41,962 nucleotides of DNA from NCBI GenBank assembly GCA_937871635.1, contig CALMNS010000008.1:1-41962 (forward strand). Direction: 5' to 3'. Below the pieces are notes generated by a model. That model was not told where the DNA came from, searched no databases, and saw nothing but the letters and a program-made list of their open reading frames with translations. Origin of the DNA: an uncultured Solirubrobacter sp. (GTDB lineage: Bacteria; Actinomycetota; Thermoleophilia; Solirubrobacterales; Solirubrobacteraceae). A program made the position numbers and the translations under genes. The number at the start of each line of letters is the position of its first letter. Position 1 is the stretch's first letter. Below are positions 15,745-23,489 of the stretch, piece after piece.

Positions 15745-15772
15745 GCCGGCGGCCGGCGGCCGGCGGCCGGCG
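15745..15772. repeat. Four perfect 7-base tandem repeats after the dedA-like gene
   Basis: GCCGGCG is repeated four times without change, starting at the base after the stop codon. Each unit contains the self-complementary GCCGGC, so the tract can fold in several registers and may serve as a transcription end or pause site. Confidence 0.85.
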
Positions 15773-15858
15773 GGTCACTGGCGACGATGGCCGGGATCTT
15801 GCGTATGTCGTCCCTGCTGCCACTCACCCTGCGCGCGGTCACGGCGCAGAATGGACGG

Positions 15859-16785
15859 ATGCTCGCCCTCACCGCCACCGCCGACAGCGCCCGCATCGCC
15901 CTGACAGAGGTGCCGCACCCCACCCCGCTGCCGAACCAAGCCCGCGTCGCCGTGCGCGCGGTGTCGCTCAACCGCGGCGAGTGCGCCGGCCTGGCGAACC
16001 TCCCGGCCGGCTCGCTCATCGGCTGGGATCTCGCCGGGGTGGTCGAGCAGGCCGCGGCCGACGGGTCGGGTCCGCCGGTCGGCGCTCGCGTGGTCGGCCT
16101 CACGAACCCGGGTGCGGGCTGGGCTGAACGTGCGGCCGTGCCCACCGATGCGCTCGCCGCACTGCCCGACTCGGTGAGCTTCGCGCAGGCCGCGACCCTT
16201 CCCGTCGCCGGGATGACCGCGCTGCTGGCGCTGCAGATCGCCGGCACCCCGATCGGCAAGCGCGTGCTCGTCACCGGTGCGACCGGAGGCGTCGGGCGCT
16301 TCGCGATTCAGCTCGCTCGCCTGGGCGGCGCGGCGCGCGTGAGCGCGCTCGTCCGCGACCCCGCGGCGACCGAGGAGCTGACGCGGCTGGGCGCCCACGA
16401 TGTCGTCACCGAGCTCGACGGCGAGTTCGACGTGATCGTCGAAGGCGTCGGCGGGCAGGTCCTCGGCCAGGCCATCCGCCACGTGGCCGCCGAGGGCAGC
16501 GTGATCTCGTTCGCCAGCACGGCGCCCGACGACACGAGCTTCCCCACCCGCGCGCTCTTCGGCCGCGCTCCGGGCGCCAAGGTCCAAGGCCTGCTCGTCT
16601 TCCCTGAGCTGCGCCGGGTCGCCGGCGGAGGCACCGCGCTGCTGACGACCCTCGCGCGCCTCGTCGCCGACGGGGCGCTCGACTGCTCCATCGAGCGCGA
16701 GGCGGCCTGGGAGGACGCCGGCGCGCAGGTCCACGCGCTGCTCGATCGCACCGTCACCGGCAAGGTCGTCCTCACCGTCGGCTGA
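15859..16785 (+). CDS. Zinc-binding-dehydrogenase-family (MDR) oxidoreductase, quinone-reductase-like
   Basis: A 308-residue medium-chain reductase. The N-terminal GroES-like domain contains ARVAVRAVSLNRGECAGLAN (no zinc Cys at the catalytic site) and LIGWDLAGVVEQA. The Rossmann domain contains RVLVTGATGGVGRFAIQLAR, and DRTVTGKVVLTVG is the typical C-terminal strand. A shorter-than-average loop suggests a YhdH- or quinone-reductase-like protein. The start is the ATG at 15859 (MLALTATADS); a longer frame from 15787 lacks family similarity. It is convergent with the GlxA-type regulator. Substrate not known. Confidence 0.88.
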   Translation: MLALTATADSARIALTEVPHPTPLPNQARVAVRAVSLNRGECAGLANLPAGSLIGWDLAGVVEQAAADGSGPPVGARVVGLTNPGAGWAERAAVPTDALAALPDSVSFAQAATLPVAGMTALLALQIAGTPIGKRVLVTGATGGVGRFAIQLARLGGAARVSALVRDPAATEELTRLGAHDVVTELDGEFDVIVEGVGGQVLGQAIRHVAAEGSVISFASTAPDDTSFPTRALFGRAPGAKVQGLLVFPELRRVAGGGTALLTTLARLVADGALDCSIEREAAWEDAGAQVHALLDRTVTGKVVLTVG

Positions 16786-16822
16786 GTCGGGCGCAACGCG
16801 TCGTCGTGCCGGCGCGAGGGGC

Positions 16823-16861
16823 GGGCGGTGGTCGCCCGGCGGCCTCCTCAGGCCACCGCCC
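16823..16861. terminator. Candidate bidirectional stem-loop between convergent genes
   Basis: GGGCGGTGG at 16823-16831 pairs perfectly with CCACCGCCC at 16853-16861 around a 21-base GC-rich loop that can itself pair. It spans the short gap between the reductase stop and the regulator's 3' end, overlapping the latter by 14 bases. No U-tract. Confidence 0.35.
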
Positions 16862-17828
16862 GGTCGGGTGCGCGGAAGGTGCGCCGGTAGGTCTGCGGGG
16901 AGACGCCGATCGTCGCGCGCAGATGCTGGCGAAGCAGCGTCGCGCTGCCGAAGCCGACCTCGTACGCGACGCGCTCGACCGGTAGATCGGTCGTCTCGAG
17001 CAGCGCTCGGGCGCGGTCGACCCGCTGGCGGACGACCCACTGCGTCGGACTCATGCCCATCTCAGCGCGGAAGCGGCGGGTGAAGGTCCGCACGCTCATG
17101 TGCGCATGCTCGGCGAGGTCCTCGAGCCCGAGCCTCGTGTCCAGGCGCTCCGCTGCCCACTCGCGCGTCGGTCCCGTGGTCGTGTCGAGGTCGGCGAGCA
17201 GCGGCTGCTCGATGAATTGCGCCTGCCCGCCGTCGCGCCACGGCGGCACGACGCACCGCCGCGCCGCGCCGTTGGCGACCTCGGCGCCGTGGTCGGAACG
17301 GACGACGTGCAGGCAGAGGTCCACGCCGGCCGCCCCTCCGGCGGCGGTCAGGACGCGCCCGGCGTCGACGAAGAGCACGTCGGGGCGCACCTCGATCTGC
17401 GGGAACAGCCGCGCGAAGTTCGCGGCGTGCCACCAGTGCGTCGTCGCGGGCAGCCCGTCGAGTCGGCCGGCGGCGGCGAGCACGAACGAGCCGGTGCAGA
17501 TGCTCATCAGCCGCGCGTCATCGCGCACGAGGGCCAGCGCGGAGGCGACCTCGGGGTCGAGCTCGCCGGCATCGCGCAGGCGTCCGTCGGGCTCTTGGGT
17601 GGCGATCACGACCGTGTCGGCGTCGGCGAGCGCCTGTTCGTCGAGGTCGACGAGGATCGAGAAGTCCGCGTTCGTGCGGACCGCGCCGCCCCCGATCGCG
17701 CAGGTGACGACGTCGTAGAGACGCTCGCCGTCGGCGTCGCGGGCCGCGCCGAAGACGCGGGCGGGGATCCCGAGATCGAACGGGATGACCCGGTCCAGGG
17801 CGAGGACGACGACGCGATGTCGAGCCAC
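16848..17828 (-). CDS. GlxA-family AraC-type regulator with DJ-1/PfpI domain
   Basis: A 326-residue regulator. The N-terminal DJ-1/PfpI-like domain covers about residues 1-190. It has RHRVVVLALDRVIPFDLGIP, the nucleophile-elbow-like LMSICTGSFVLAAAGRLDG with Cys, TTHWW, and a VDAGRVLTAAGGAAGVDLCL segment. The C-terminal AraC domain has two helix-turn-helices: LEDLAEHAHMSVRTFTRRFR and VERVAYEVGFGSATLLRQHL, ending in the GVSPQTYRRTF hallmark. Such proteins sense small metabolites, e.g. amides or nitrogen compounds. The start is GTG at 17828. No divergent partner is obvious; it may act on the reductase or SDR beside it. Confidence 0.92.
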   Translation of the reverse strand: MARHRVVVLALDRVIPFDLGIPARVFGAARDADGERLYDVVTCAIGGGAVRTNADFSILVDLDEQALADADTVVIATQEPDGRLRDAGELDPEVASALALVRDDARLMSICTGSFVLAAAGRLDGLPATTHWWHAANFARLFPQIEVRPDVLFVDAGRVLTAAGGAAGVDLCLHVVRSDHGAEVANGAARRCVVPPWRDGGQAQFIEQPLLADLDTTTGPTREWAAERLDTRLGLEDLAEHAHMSVRTFTRRFRAEMGMSPTQWVVRQRVDRARALLETTDLPVERVAYEVGFGSATLLRQHLRATIGVSPQTYRRTFRAPDRAVA

Positions 17829-17858
17829 GCCCGGAGCTTACGCGGATCGGCTGAGAGA

Positions 17859-18689
17859 TCAGGCGGGGGCGGCGACGCTCCGAGCGATCTCACGGTAGTG
17901 GTCGTGCTCGTCGAGCCGTGCGACGTAGGAGGCGCGCACGTCGTCGTAGGTGTCCGTACCGAGCGGCACGCGCAGCGGAGCCGGCTCGGTCTCGGCGACG
18001 ACGATCATCGCCGCGGCGACGCGGTCGGGGTCGTTCGGGACCGGGAACGCGCCGTCGGCAACAGCGCGGCGGACGTCGCCGGCGGGCGTGGCGGCGTACT
18101 CGGCCATGGGCGCGGACTGCGCGACGGCGGCGCCGAAGCCGGTCGGCGTGGCGCCGGGCTGGACGATCGTGACGCCGATCCCGAGCGGGGCCACCTCCTG
18201 GGCGAGCGTCTCGGAGAAGCCCTCGAGGCCCCACTTGGAGGCGTGGTAGTAGCCGAAGCCCGGGTAGGTCGTCTGCCCTCCCGCGGTCGACACCTGCACG
18301 ATGCGGCCGTGTCCCTGGCGGCGCAGGTGCGGCAGCGCCGCGCGGACGACGCGGATCGGGCCGAGGAGGTTCGTGTCGACCACGCCGGCGATCACCGCGT
18401 CGTCGACCTCCTCGACCGACCCTAAGGCGCCGTAGCCCGCGTTGTTGACCACGACGTCGATCGTCCCGAGCTTCGAGAAGGCGCGATCGACCGTCGCGCG
18501 GACCTGCTCAGGGTCGGTCACGTCAAGCGCGGCGACCCACAGGCGGTCGCCGGCGGTGGCGCGGAGGTCGTCGAGGGCCTCCGGGCGGCGCAGGGTGGCG
18601 GCGACGCGGTCGCCGCGGCGCAGCAGCTGCTCGGTGAGCGTCCGGCCGAGGCCGGAGGAGGTGCCGGTGATGAACCAGGTGGAAGGCAT
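17859..18689 (-). CDS. Short-chain dehydrogenase/reductase (classical SDR)
   Basis: A 276-residue NADP-dependent oxidoreductase. TWFITGTSSGLGRTLTEQLL holds the TGxxxGxG nucleotide motif and NNAGYGALG the NNAG motif. The catalytic Ser lies in IVQVSTAGG, the Tyr/Lys pair in YYHASKWGLEGF, and ATLRRP after strand 2 favours NADP. The ATG at 18689 is preferred over frames from 18794 because it starts right before the Rossmann strand and has an AGGA sequence upstream. It is divergent from a LysR gene across a palindromic promoter, so LysR control is likely. The substrate is unknown. Confidence 0.92.
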   Translation of the reverse strand: MPSTWFITGTSSGLGRTLTEQLLRRGDRVAATLRRPEALDDLRATAGDRLWVAALDVTDPEQVRATVDRAFSKLGTIDVVVNNAGYGALGSVEEVDDAVIAGVVDTNLLGPIRVVRAALPHLRRQGHGRIVQVSTAGGQTTYPGFGYYHASKWGLEGFSETLAQEVAPLGIGVTIVQPGATPTGFGAAVAQSAPMAEYAATPAGDVRRAVADGAFPVPNDPDRVAAAMIVVAETEPAPLRVPLGTDTYDDVRASYVARLDEHDHYREIARSVAAPA

Positions 18690-18733
18690 GAGAGGGTCCT
18701 TTGGGGAGGGACCTCTACCTTGACATGCATACG

Positions 18734-18746
18734 ACGCAAGTTGCGT
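18734..18746. promoter_or_regulatory. Palindrome in the SDR/LysR gap, LysR operator candidate
   Basis: ACGCAA-G-TTGCGT is a perfect 6-1-6 palindrome. Related GACGCA/CACGCA words recur at 18753 and 18774, giving several possible half-sites. It sits 36 bases before the LysR start and 45 before the SDR start. Confidence 0.6.
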
Positions 18747-18769
18747 GCGCATGACGCATTCACCTATGC
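18741..18769 (+). promoter_or_regulatory. Predicted promoter of the LysR gene
   Basis: A -35-like TTGCGT (18741-18746) is followed after exactly 17 bases by a -10-like TATGCT (18764-18769). The start codon follows 12 bases later, giving a near-leaderless message. The -35 box is one arm of the palindrome; the other arm, read on the minus strand, can serve as -35 for the SDR gene. Confidence 0.5.
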
Positions 18770-18781
18770 TTATCACGCATC

Positions 18782-19732
18782 GTGTCGGCGTCATCGTTCA
18801 CGCTCGCCGGGCTGGAACTGCTCCGCTCGGCCGCAGCGCTCAGGTCGTTCTCCGCCGCGGGTGACGCCCTGGGATACTCGCAATCAGCGGTCTCCCGGCA
18901 GATCGCCGCCCTCGAGCGCGCCGTGGGCGCCCGGCTCTTCGAGCGCGCACCGCGTGGCGTGCGACTGACCGAGGCGGGGGCGCTGCTCCTCGAACACGCG
19001 ACGACCGCCCTCGGAGAGCTCGACACCGCACGCGCGGCGATCGTCCGCCTCAGTGAGCGCACGGCCGGCCGCTTGGCCGTCGGGGCCATCCCCACCGCGG
19101 GCATCGCGCTCGTCCCCCGTGCGATCGCCCGGCTGGCCGCCAGCCATCCCGAGGTGCGCGTCGAGCTGCACGACGGCTCCACGCCGGCGCTGGTCGAACG
19201 CGTCGCGGCCGGCTCGATCGACCTCGCGGTCGTGGCGCTGCGCCCCGCCGGTCGCGACCAGGACTTCGGGACGCTGCGCCCCGAGCTCCTGCTCGTCGAC
19301 CCGTTGCGGGTCGCCGTCGCCGCGACGCATCGCCTGGCCGGCCGCGGACGCGTCGGGACCGACGAGCTGCGCGACGAACCCTGGGTCGTCGGGCAGCCCA
19401 CGGTGGAGGGCGAACCCGCCTTCGGAGCCTGGCCCTCGCTCGCGGCGCCGAGGATCGCCTTCGCCGCACACGACTGGCCCGCCCGACTCGGGCTTGTCGC
19501 GGCGGGCCTCGGCATCGCGCTCATCCCGGGACTCGCCGCACCGTCGGTGCCCGCCGGCGTCGTGCTCGTCGACGTCGACGACCCCGAGCACGAACGCGAC
19601 CCGAGCGGGGTGACGATCACCTCCCCGGGCGCACCCCCCGCCGCGGCGGCGATGGTCAGGGCGCTGCGCTCCGAGGCCGCCCGCTTCGCGATGACCCGCC
19701 CGCCGGGCGAGCGGCCTCCCGCGTCGGGCTGA
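18782..19732 (+). CDS. LysR-family transcriptional regulator
   Basis: A 316-residue regulator. Residues 5-65 form the DNA-binding domain: LAGLELLRSAAALRSFSAAG, then YSQSAVSRQIAALERAVGAR. The effector domain starts at GRLAVGAIPTAGIALVPRAI and contains the expected second lobe (PLRVAVAATHRLAG, then LGLVAAGLGIALIPGLA). The start is GTG at 18782, about 6 bases from the predicted transcription start. The divergent SDR gene is the probable target. Effector unknown. Confidence 0.92.
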   Translation: MSASSFTLAGLELLRSAAALRSFSAAGDALGYSQSAVSRQIAALERAVGARLFERAPRGVRLTEAGALLLEHATTALGELDTARAAIVRLSERTAGRLAVGAIPTAGIALVPRAIARLAASHPEVRVELHDGSTPALVERVAAGSIDLAVVALRPAGRDQDFGTLRPELLLVDPLRVAVAATHRLAGRGRVGTDELRDEPWVVGQPTVEGEPAFGAWPSLAAPRIAFAAHDWPARLGLVAAGLGIALIPGLAAPSVPAGVVLVDVDDPEHERDPSGVTITSPGAPPAAAAMVRALRSEAARFAMTRPPGERPPASG

Positions 19733-19782
19733 AACGCACGCGCCACCGTCACACGAGCCGCGGCGAGCGGCATACTCCCCGG

Positions 19783-20619
19783 ATGCCACGACTAGGCGAC
19801 TTCCTGAGGTCGCGGCGCTCCTCCTTGCACCCGGCCGAGCTCGGACTCGACCTGGACGGCGACCGGCGGCAGGTGTCCGGACTGCGCCGTACCGAGCTCG
19901 CCAAGGTGGCCGGGGTCAGCGTCGAGTACTACACGCGCCTCGAGCAGGGGCGGAGCCGGAATCCCTCCGATGGCGTGCTCGACGCCCTGGCGGATGCCCT
20001 GCGTCTTGGCGCGTACGAGCGGGCGCACCTGCACCACCTCGCCCGGCCGCCCCGAGCAACGCCGATCCCCACGCCGCAGCACGTGCGGCCTTCCGTGCGC
20101 TCGGTGCTCGACACCCTCGGCCGCGCCCCGGCGATGGTGCTGAGCGGGCATCTCGACGTGCTCGCCTGGAACCGGCCGGCGCACCTCCTGGTCGGCCCGC
20201 ACCTCGAGTTCGAGTCCGTCGACGAGCCGAGTCGGCGGCCCAACGTGGCCAGGATGGTGTTCGGCGACCCGTACGCACTGGACCTGTACGCGAACTGGGA
20301 GGTCAAGGCACAGGAGACGGTGGCGCACCTGCAGCTCGCCGCGGGACGGGACCCGGGCGACGCTCGCTTGACCGCGCTGGTCGACGAGCTCGCGGGCGGA
20401 ACCGAGGCGTTCGCGGACCTGTGGCGCTCGCAGACGGTCGGCGACTGCACGTTCACGGTCAGGGAGTACCGCCATCGGCTGGTCGGCGGGATGGTCCTGC
20501 ACCAGGAGGTCATGCGGCTGGCGGACCCCGGGCTGAGCCTGGCGGTGTACGGGGCGGAGCCCGGCTCCTCCTCGGCCGCGGCGCTTCGCCGGCTGGAGGG
20601 CGCAGCGGAGGCCGCCTGA
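19783..20619 (+). CDS. XRE-family helix-turn-helix regulator with MmyB-like ligand-binding domain
   Basis: A 278-residue regulator built like the one at 3702-4592. The N-terminal helix-turn-helix has LGDFLRSRRSSLHPAELGL, then RRTELAKVAGVSVEYYTRLE. The MmyB-like domain from about residue 105 has MVLSGHLDVLAWNRPAHLLV, LDLYANWEVKAQETVAHL and a C-terminal EYRHRLVGGMVLHQEVM strand pair. ATG 19783 gives the standard family start. It lies upstream of, and on the same strand as, the amidohydrolase-transporter genes and 50 bases after a LysR gene. It may control the downstream genes, but no divergent partner confirms this. Confidence 0.9.
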   Translation: MPRLGDFLRSRRSSLHPAELGLDLDGDRRQVSGLRRTELAKVAGVSVEYYTRLEQGRSRNPSDGVLDALADALRLGAYERAHLHHLARPPRATPIPTPQHVRPSVRSVLDTLGRAPAMVLSGHLDVLAWNRPAHLLVGPHLEFESVDEPSRRPNVARMVFGDPYALDLYANWEVKAQETVAHLQLAAGRDPGDARLTALVDELAGGTEAFADLWRSQTVGDCTFTVREYRHRLVGGMVLHQEVMRLADPGLSLAVYGAEPGSSSAAALRRLEGAAEAA

Positions 20620-20649
20620 CCGCCGCCAACCCCCTCGCCACGCCCGGCG

Positions 20650-20697
20650 CCTGTCCCTGACAGGGCCACCCCCGCGGCGTTCCGGACCCCGGGTGGC
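20650..20697. promoter_or_regulatory. Two adjacent inverted repeats before the amidohydrolase
   Basis: CCTGTC-CCT-GACAGG (20650-20664) is followed directly by GCCACCC...GGGTGGC (20665-20671 and 20691-20697). They lie between the XRE stop and the amidohydrolase start. They could be an XRE operator followed by a stem-loop, or a terminator; position alone does not decide. Confidence 0.35.
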
Positions 20698-20713
20698 GGG
20701 GCATGCCAACCGC

Positions 20714-22174
20714 ATGAGCAGCCCCGACCTGACCCGCGCTCCGGCTGGCCCCTCGCGCCTGCGCTCGACGTTCGCGCACGACGGCGAGACGCCTCACCCA
20801 CCGGCCGCAGGGGCCCTCCAGGCCGCGGTCGCCCTCGACGAGCTCCTGCTTCATGAAGGCGACGCCGAACGCCGGATCCTGTTCGAGAACGCGACGGTGG
20901 TGCACGGCGCGGCCGATCAGGCCGTCGTCCGCGGGAACGTGCTGGTCGTCGGTTCCCGGATCGCGGAGGTCGGGCCACGGGCAGGCGTTGACGTGCGCGG
21001 CCCCGGAACCGTCGTGCTCGACGCCTCCGACCACATCCTGATGCCCGGGTTCGTCGACTCGCACCTGCACGCCTGGGAGGGGCAGCTCCGTGGCATCGCG
21101 CCGGATGCGGACTTCGACGGGTACCTCGACCTGTCGCACAAGACGCTCGGCCCCCGCTACCGGGCACACGACACGTACGTCGGCAACCTCGTCACCTCGC
21201 TCGTGTGCCTGTCCGCCGGCGTCACGACCATCGTCGACAACTCGCACAACTCACGCACTGCCGACCACTCCTCCGCAGCGGTCGAGGCGCTGTTCGACGC
21301 CGGCATCCGCGGGGTCCACGCGGCGGCGGCTCCGCGCTTCGGCGACTGGGACCAGCAGTGGCCGCACGACCTCGACCGGCTCCAGGCCGAGTACTTCTCC
21401 TCGGCAGACCAGCTCGTGACCCTGCGGATGATGGACACCACCTCCGACGCCGATATGTGGCGCTTCGCCCACGACCGGGGACTGTGGGTCTCCTCGGAGA
21501 TCGGCTCGGACTGGGTCGACAACATCGTCGCGTTGCACGAGCTGGGGCTCGTCACCGAGACCCACACCTTCAATCACTGCCTCGGGCTGAGCGACCAGGA
21601 GTGGCAGATCATCGCCGAGACCGGGGTGAAGGTGAACGTCTGCCCTCGCTCGGACACGCTCTTCGGATTGGGGCCGTCGTTCCCGGCGGTCGACGACGCC
21701 CTGGCCGTCGGGATCCGTCCGGGCCTGAGCATGGACAACGAGCTCAGCTTCGGGGCCGACATGTTCCGCGAGATGGCGGTGCTGACCCACCTCCAGCGCG
21801 GCCGGGTGCACCAGCGGCGCAACGCCGGGGAGGAGGCAGGGCCCGACCCGGTCAGCGCGGGCGACGTCCTGGAGTTCGCGACGCTGCGGGGGGCGGAGAA
21901 CGCGGGACTGGTCGGCCGGACCGGATCGATCGAGGTCGGCAAGCAGGCCGACCTGATCCTGATCGACACGACCGCAGCGAACACGCTGCCGGCGACCGAC
22001 CCGATCGCCACCGTCGTCGGCTACGCCCATCCCGGCAACGTCTCCGCGGTCTTCGTCGCCGGCGACGTGCGCAAGTGGGACGGGCGCCTGGTCGGCGTCG
22101 ACCTGCGCGCGGTCCGCCGCCTCGCCGAGCAGTCGCGCGATCACCTCCGGGCGCCGGTGCGCGCCGCCACATGA
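20714..22174 (+). CDS. Amidohydrolase-superfamily deaminase/chlorohydrolase-like protein
   Basis: A 486-residue predicted metal-dependent hydrolase with a composite beta-sandwich plus TIM barrel. ILFENATVVHGAADQAVVRG and DHILMPGFVDSHLHAWEGQL hold the HxH metal motif. TFNHCLGLSDQEW supplies a later His, GLSMDNELSFG the metal Asp, and GSIEVGKQADLILID is the characteristic C-terminal return. At the place where relatives usually have the third His ligand it reads LWVSSEIGSDWV, so that ligand seems changed. ATG 20714 is preferred; a GTG at 20693 would add 7 residues. Its stop overlaps the transporter ATG. Likely substrates are N-heterocycles (inference). Confidence 0.85.
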   Translation: MSSPDLTRAPAGPSRLRSTFAHDGETPHPPAAGALQAAVALDELLLHEGDAERRILFENATVVHGAADQAVVRGNVLVVGSRIAEVGPRAGVDVRGPGTVVLDASDHILMPGFVDSHLHAWEGQLRGIAPDADFDGYLDLSHKTLGPRYRAHDTYVGNLVTSLVCLSAGVTTIVDNSHNSRTADHSSAAVEALFDAGIRGVHAAAAPRFGDWDQQWPHDLDRLQAEYFSSADQLVTLRMMDTTSDADMWRFAHDRGLWVSSEIGSDWVDNIVALHELGLVTETHTFNHCLGLSDQEWQIIAETGVKVNVCPRSDTLFGLGPSFPAVDDALAVGIRPGLSMDNELSFGADMFREMAVLTHLQRGRVHQRRNAGEEAGPDPVSAGDVLEFATLRGAENAGLVGRTGSIEVGKQADLILIDTTAANTLPATDPIATVVGYAHPGNVSAVFVAGDVRKWDGRLVGVDLRAVRRLAEQSRDHLRAPVRAAT

Positions 22175-23217
22175 CCGCCACCCAGAGCAGCGCCGGGCTT
22201 CGGGCGTCGGCGAACCCGACGACGAGCGGCCTGGCCGTCGCGGGTGGCGCGCTGATCGCCGTCCAGGCCAGGGTCAACGGCGAGCTCGGCGACCGCCTGC
22301 GCGACGGAATCGGGGCGGCGGCACTCAGCTTCCTCGGCGGCCTCCTCGTCCTGACCGTGCTGGTGGTCCTCTCTCCGGGGATCCGTCGGGGGCTCCGGCA
22401 GCTGACCGCGGCGGTCCGGGGCGGTCAGCTGCCGCGCTGGTACCTGGTCGCCGGGGCCTTCGGTGCCTCTCTCGCCCTCGCGCAGTCGACGACGGCCCTG
22501 GTCATCGGCATCGCGGTCTTCACGGTCGCAGCGATCGCCGGGCAGACCCTCAGCGGCCTGTTGGTGGACGGCGTCGGCTTCGCCGGCGGGATCCGGCAGC
22601 GCCCCGACCGGCAGCGGTCGGTAGGTGCGGCCCTGGTGCTGGTGGCCGCGGTCATCGCCGCCGCGCCTGAGTTCGACGGCACGGCGAGCCCGGCCCGCGC
22701 CGTCCTCCCCGCACTCGCGCCGCTGGCAGCCGGCTTCCTGCTCGGCTTCCAGCTGGCGATGAACGGGGCCATGCGGAAGGCGGCCGGCTCCCCACTCGCG
22801 GTGACCTGGCTGAGCTTCCTGGTGGGCGCAGCCTTCCTGTCACTGATCTGGGCGGCGACGTCACTCAGCGTCGGAACGGACACGGCCGCCCTACCCAGCA
22901 ACTGGTGGCTCTATCTCGGCGGCCCCTGCGGCGTGGTCTTCGTCGCCTTGTCCGCGGTGCTCGTGCAGCGCATCGGCCTCCTGCTGCTGGCGATGGGCAC
23001 GATCGGCGGCCAGCTGATCGGGTCGATCGCGCTGGACGTCGCGGCCCCCACCGGCGCCGACGGGCTGAGCCCGTGGACGGTGCTGGGCGCGGCCATGACC
23101 CTCGCCGCCGTCGTCATCGCGACCAGGCGCGCCTCTCCGAGGACGGCAGCATCACCCTGTTCTCCGGAGTCGCCGCCGTCCGGCCCCAAGTCGGCACCGT
23201 CATCGTCACGTCCGTGA
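22171..23217 (+). CDS. DMT-superfamily transporter, YdcZ/DUF606 type (two-domain), with altered C-terminal tail
   Basis: A 348-residue inner-membrane protein with about ten hydrophobic segments. It contains two DUF606-like halves: GGALIAVQARVNGELGDRLR opens the first and LGFQLAMNGAMRKAAGSPLA the second. The ALAQSTTALVIGIAVFTVAA and LLLAMGTIGGQLIGSIALDV helices fit the family. The ATG at 22171 overlaps the amidohydrolase stop, so the pair is coupled and the protein may import that enzyme's substrate. After the last helix (VIATRR, near 23130) the reading frame runs out of frame through an SDR remnant, adding about 29 non-family residues. It is probably still functional. Confidence 0.82.
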   Translation: MTATQSSAGLRASANPTTSGLAVAGGALIAVQARVNGELGDRLRDGIGAAALSFLGGLLVLTVLVVLSPGIRRGLRQLTAAVRGGQLPRWYLVAGAFGASLALAQSTTALVIGIAVFTVAAIAGQTLSGLLVDGVGFAGGIRQRPDRQRSVGAALVLVAAVIAAAPEFDGTASPARAVLPALAPLAAGFLLGFQLAMNGAMRKAAGSPLAVTWLSFLVGAAFLSLIWAATSLSVGTDTAALPSNWWLYLGGPCGVVFVALSAVLVQRIGLLLLAMGTIGGQLIGSIALDVAAPTGADGLSPWTVLGAAMTLAAVVIATRRASPRTAASPCSPESPPSGPKSAPSSSRP

Positions 23218-23489
23218 ACGCCGCGATCGAGGGCCTGACCCGCTTGTTGGCGATCGAGCTCGCGCCGCGGCGGGTCAACGCGGTGAGCCCCGGCATGGTC
23301 GAGACACCCGGGTGGGCGCACCTGTCCGAGGCAGACCGCACCGAGCTGTTCCGGCAGGTCGGGCAGTCCATGCCCGTGGGGCGCATCGGTCAGCCGCGCG
23401 ACATCGCCGAGGCCGTACTGGAGCTCGCTGGCAACGGCTACAGCACCGGCGAGGTGCGCACCGTGGACGGCGGTGCCCGGCTCGCGTGA
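23127..23489 (+). pseudogene. Short-chain dehydrogenase, C-terminal half only
   Basis: In the frame ending at TGA 23487-23489 the sequence reads as the second half of an SDR: ARLSEDGSITLFSGVAAVRP, NAAIEGLTRLLAIELAPRRV, NAVSPGMVETPGWAHLSEAD, RIGQPRDIAEAVLELAGNGY and the closing TVDGG. The Rossmann nucleotide motif and NNAG region are absent, because upstream of 23127 this frame is antisense/out-of-frame to the transporter. No start codon with a plausible domain beginning exists. A deletion that joined the transporter's end to mid-SDR explains this. Its stop still overlaps the GTG of the next SDR. Confidence 0.8.
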
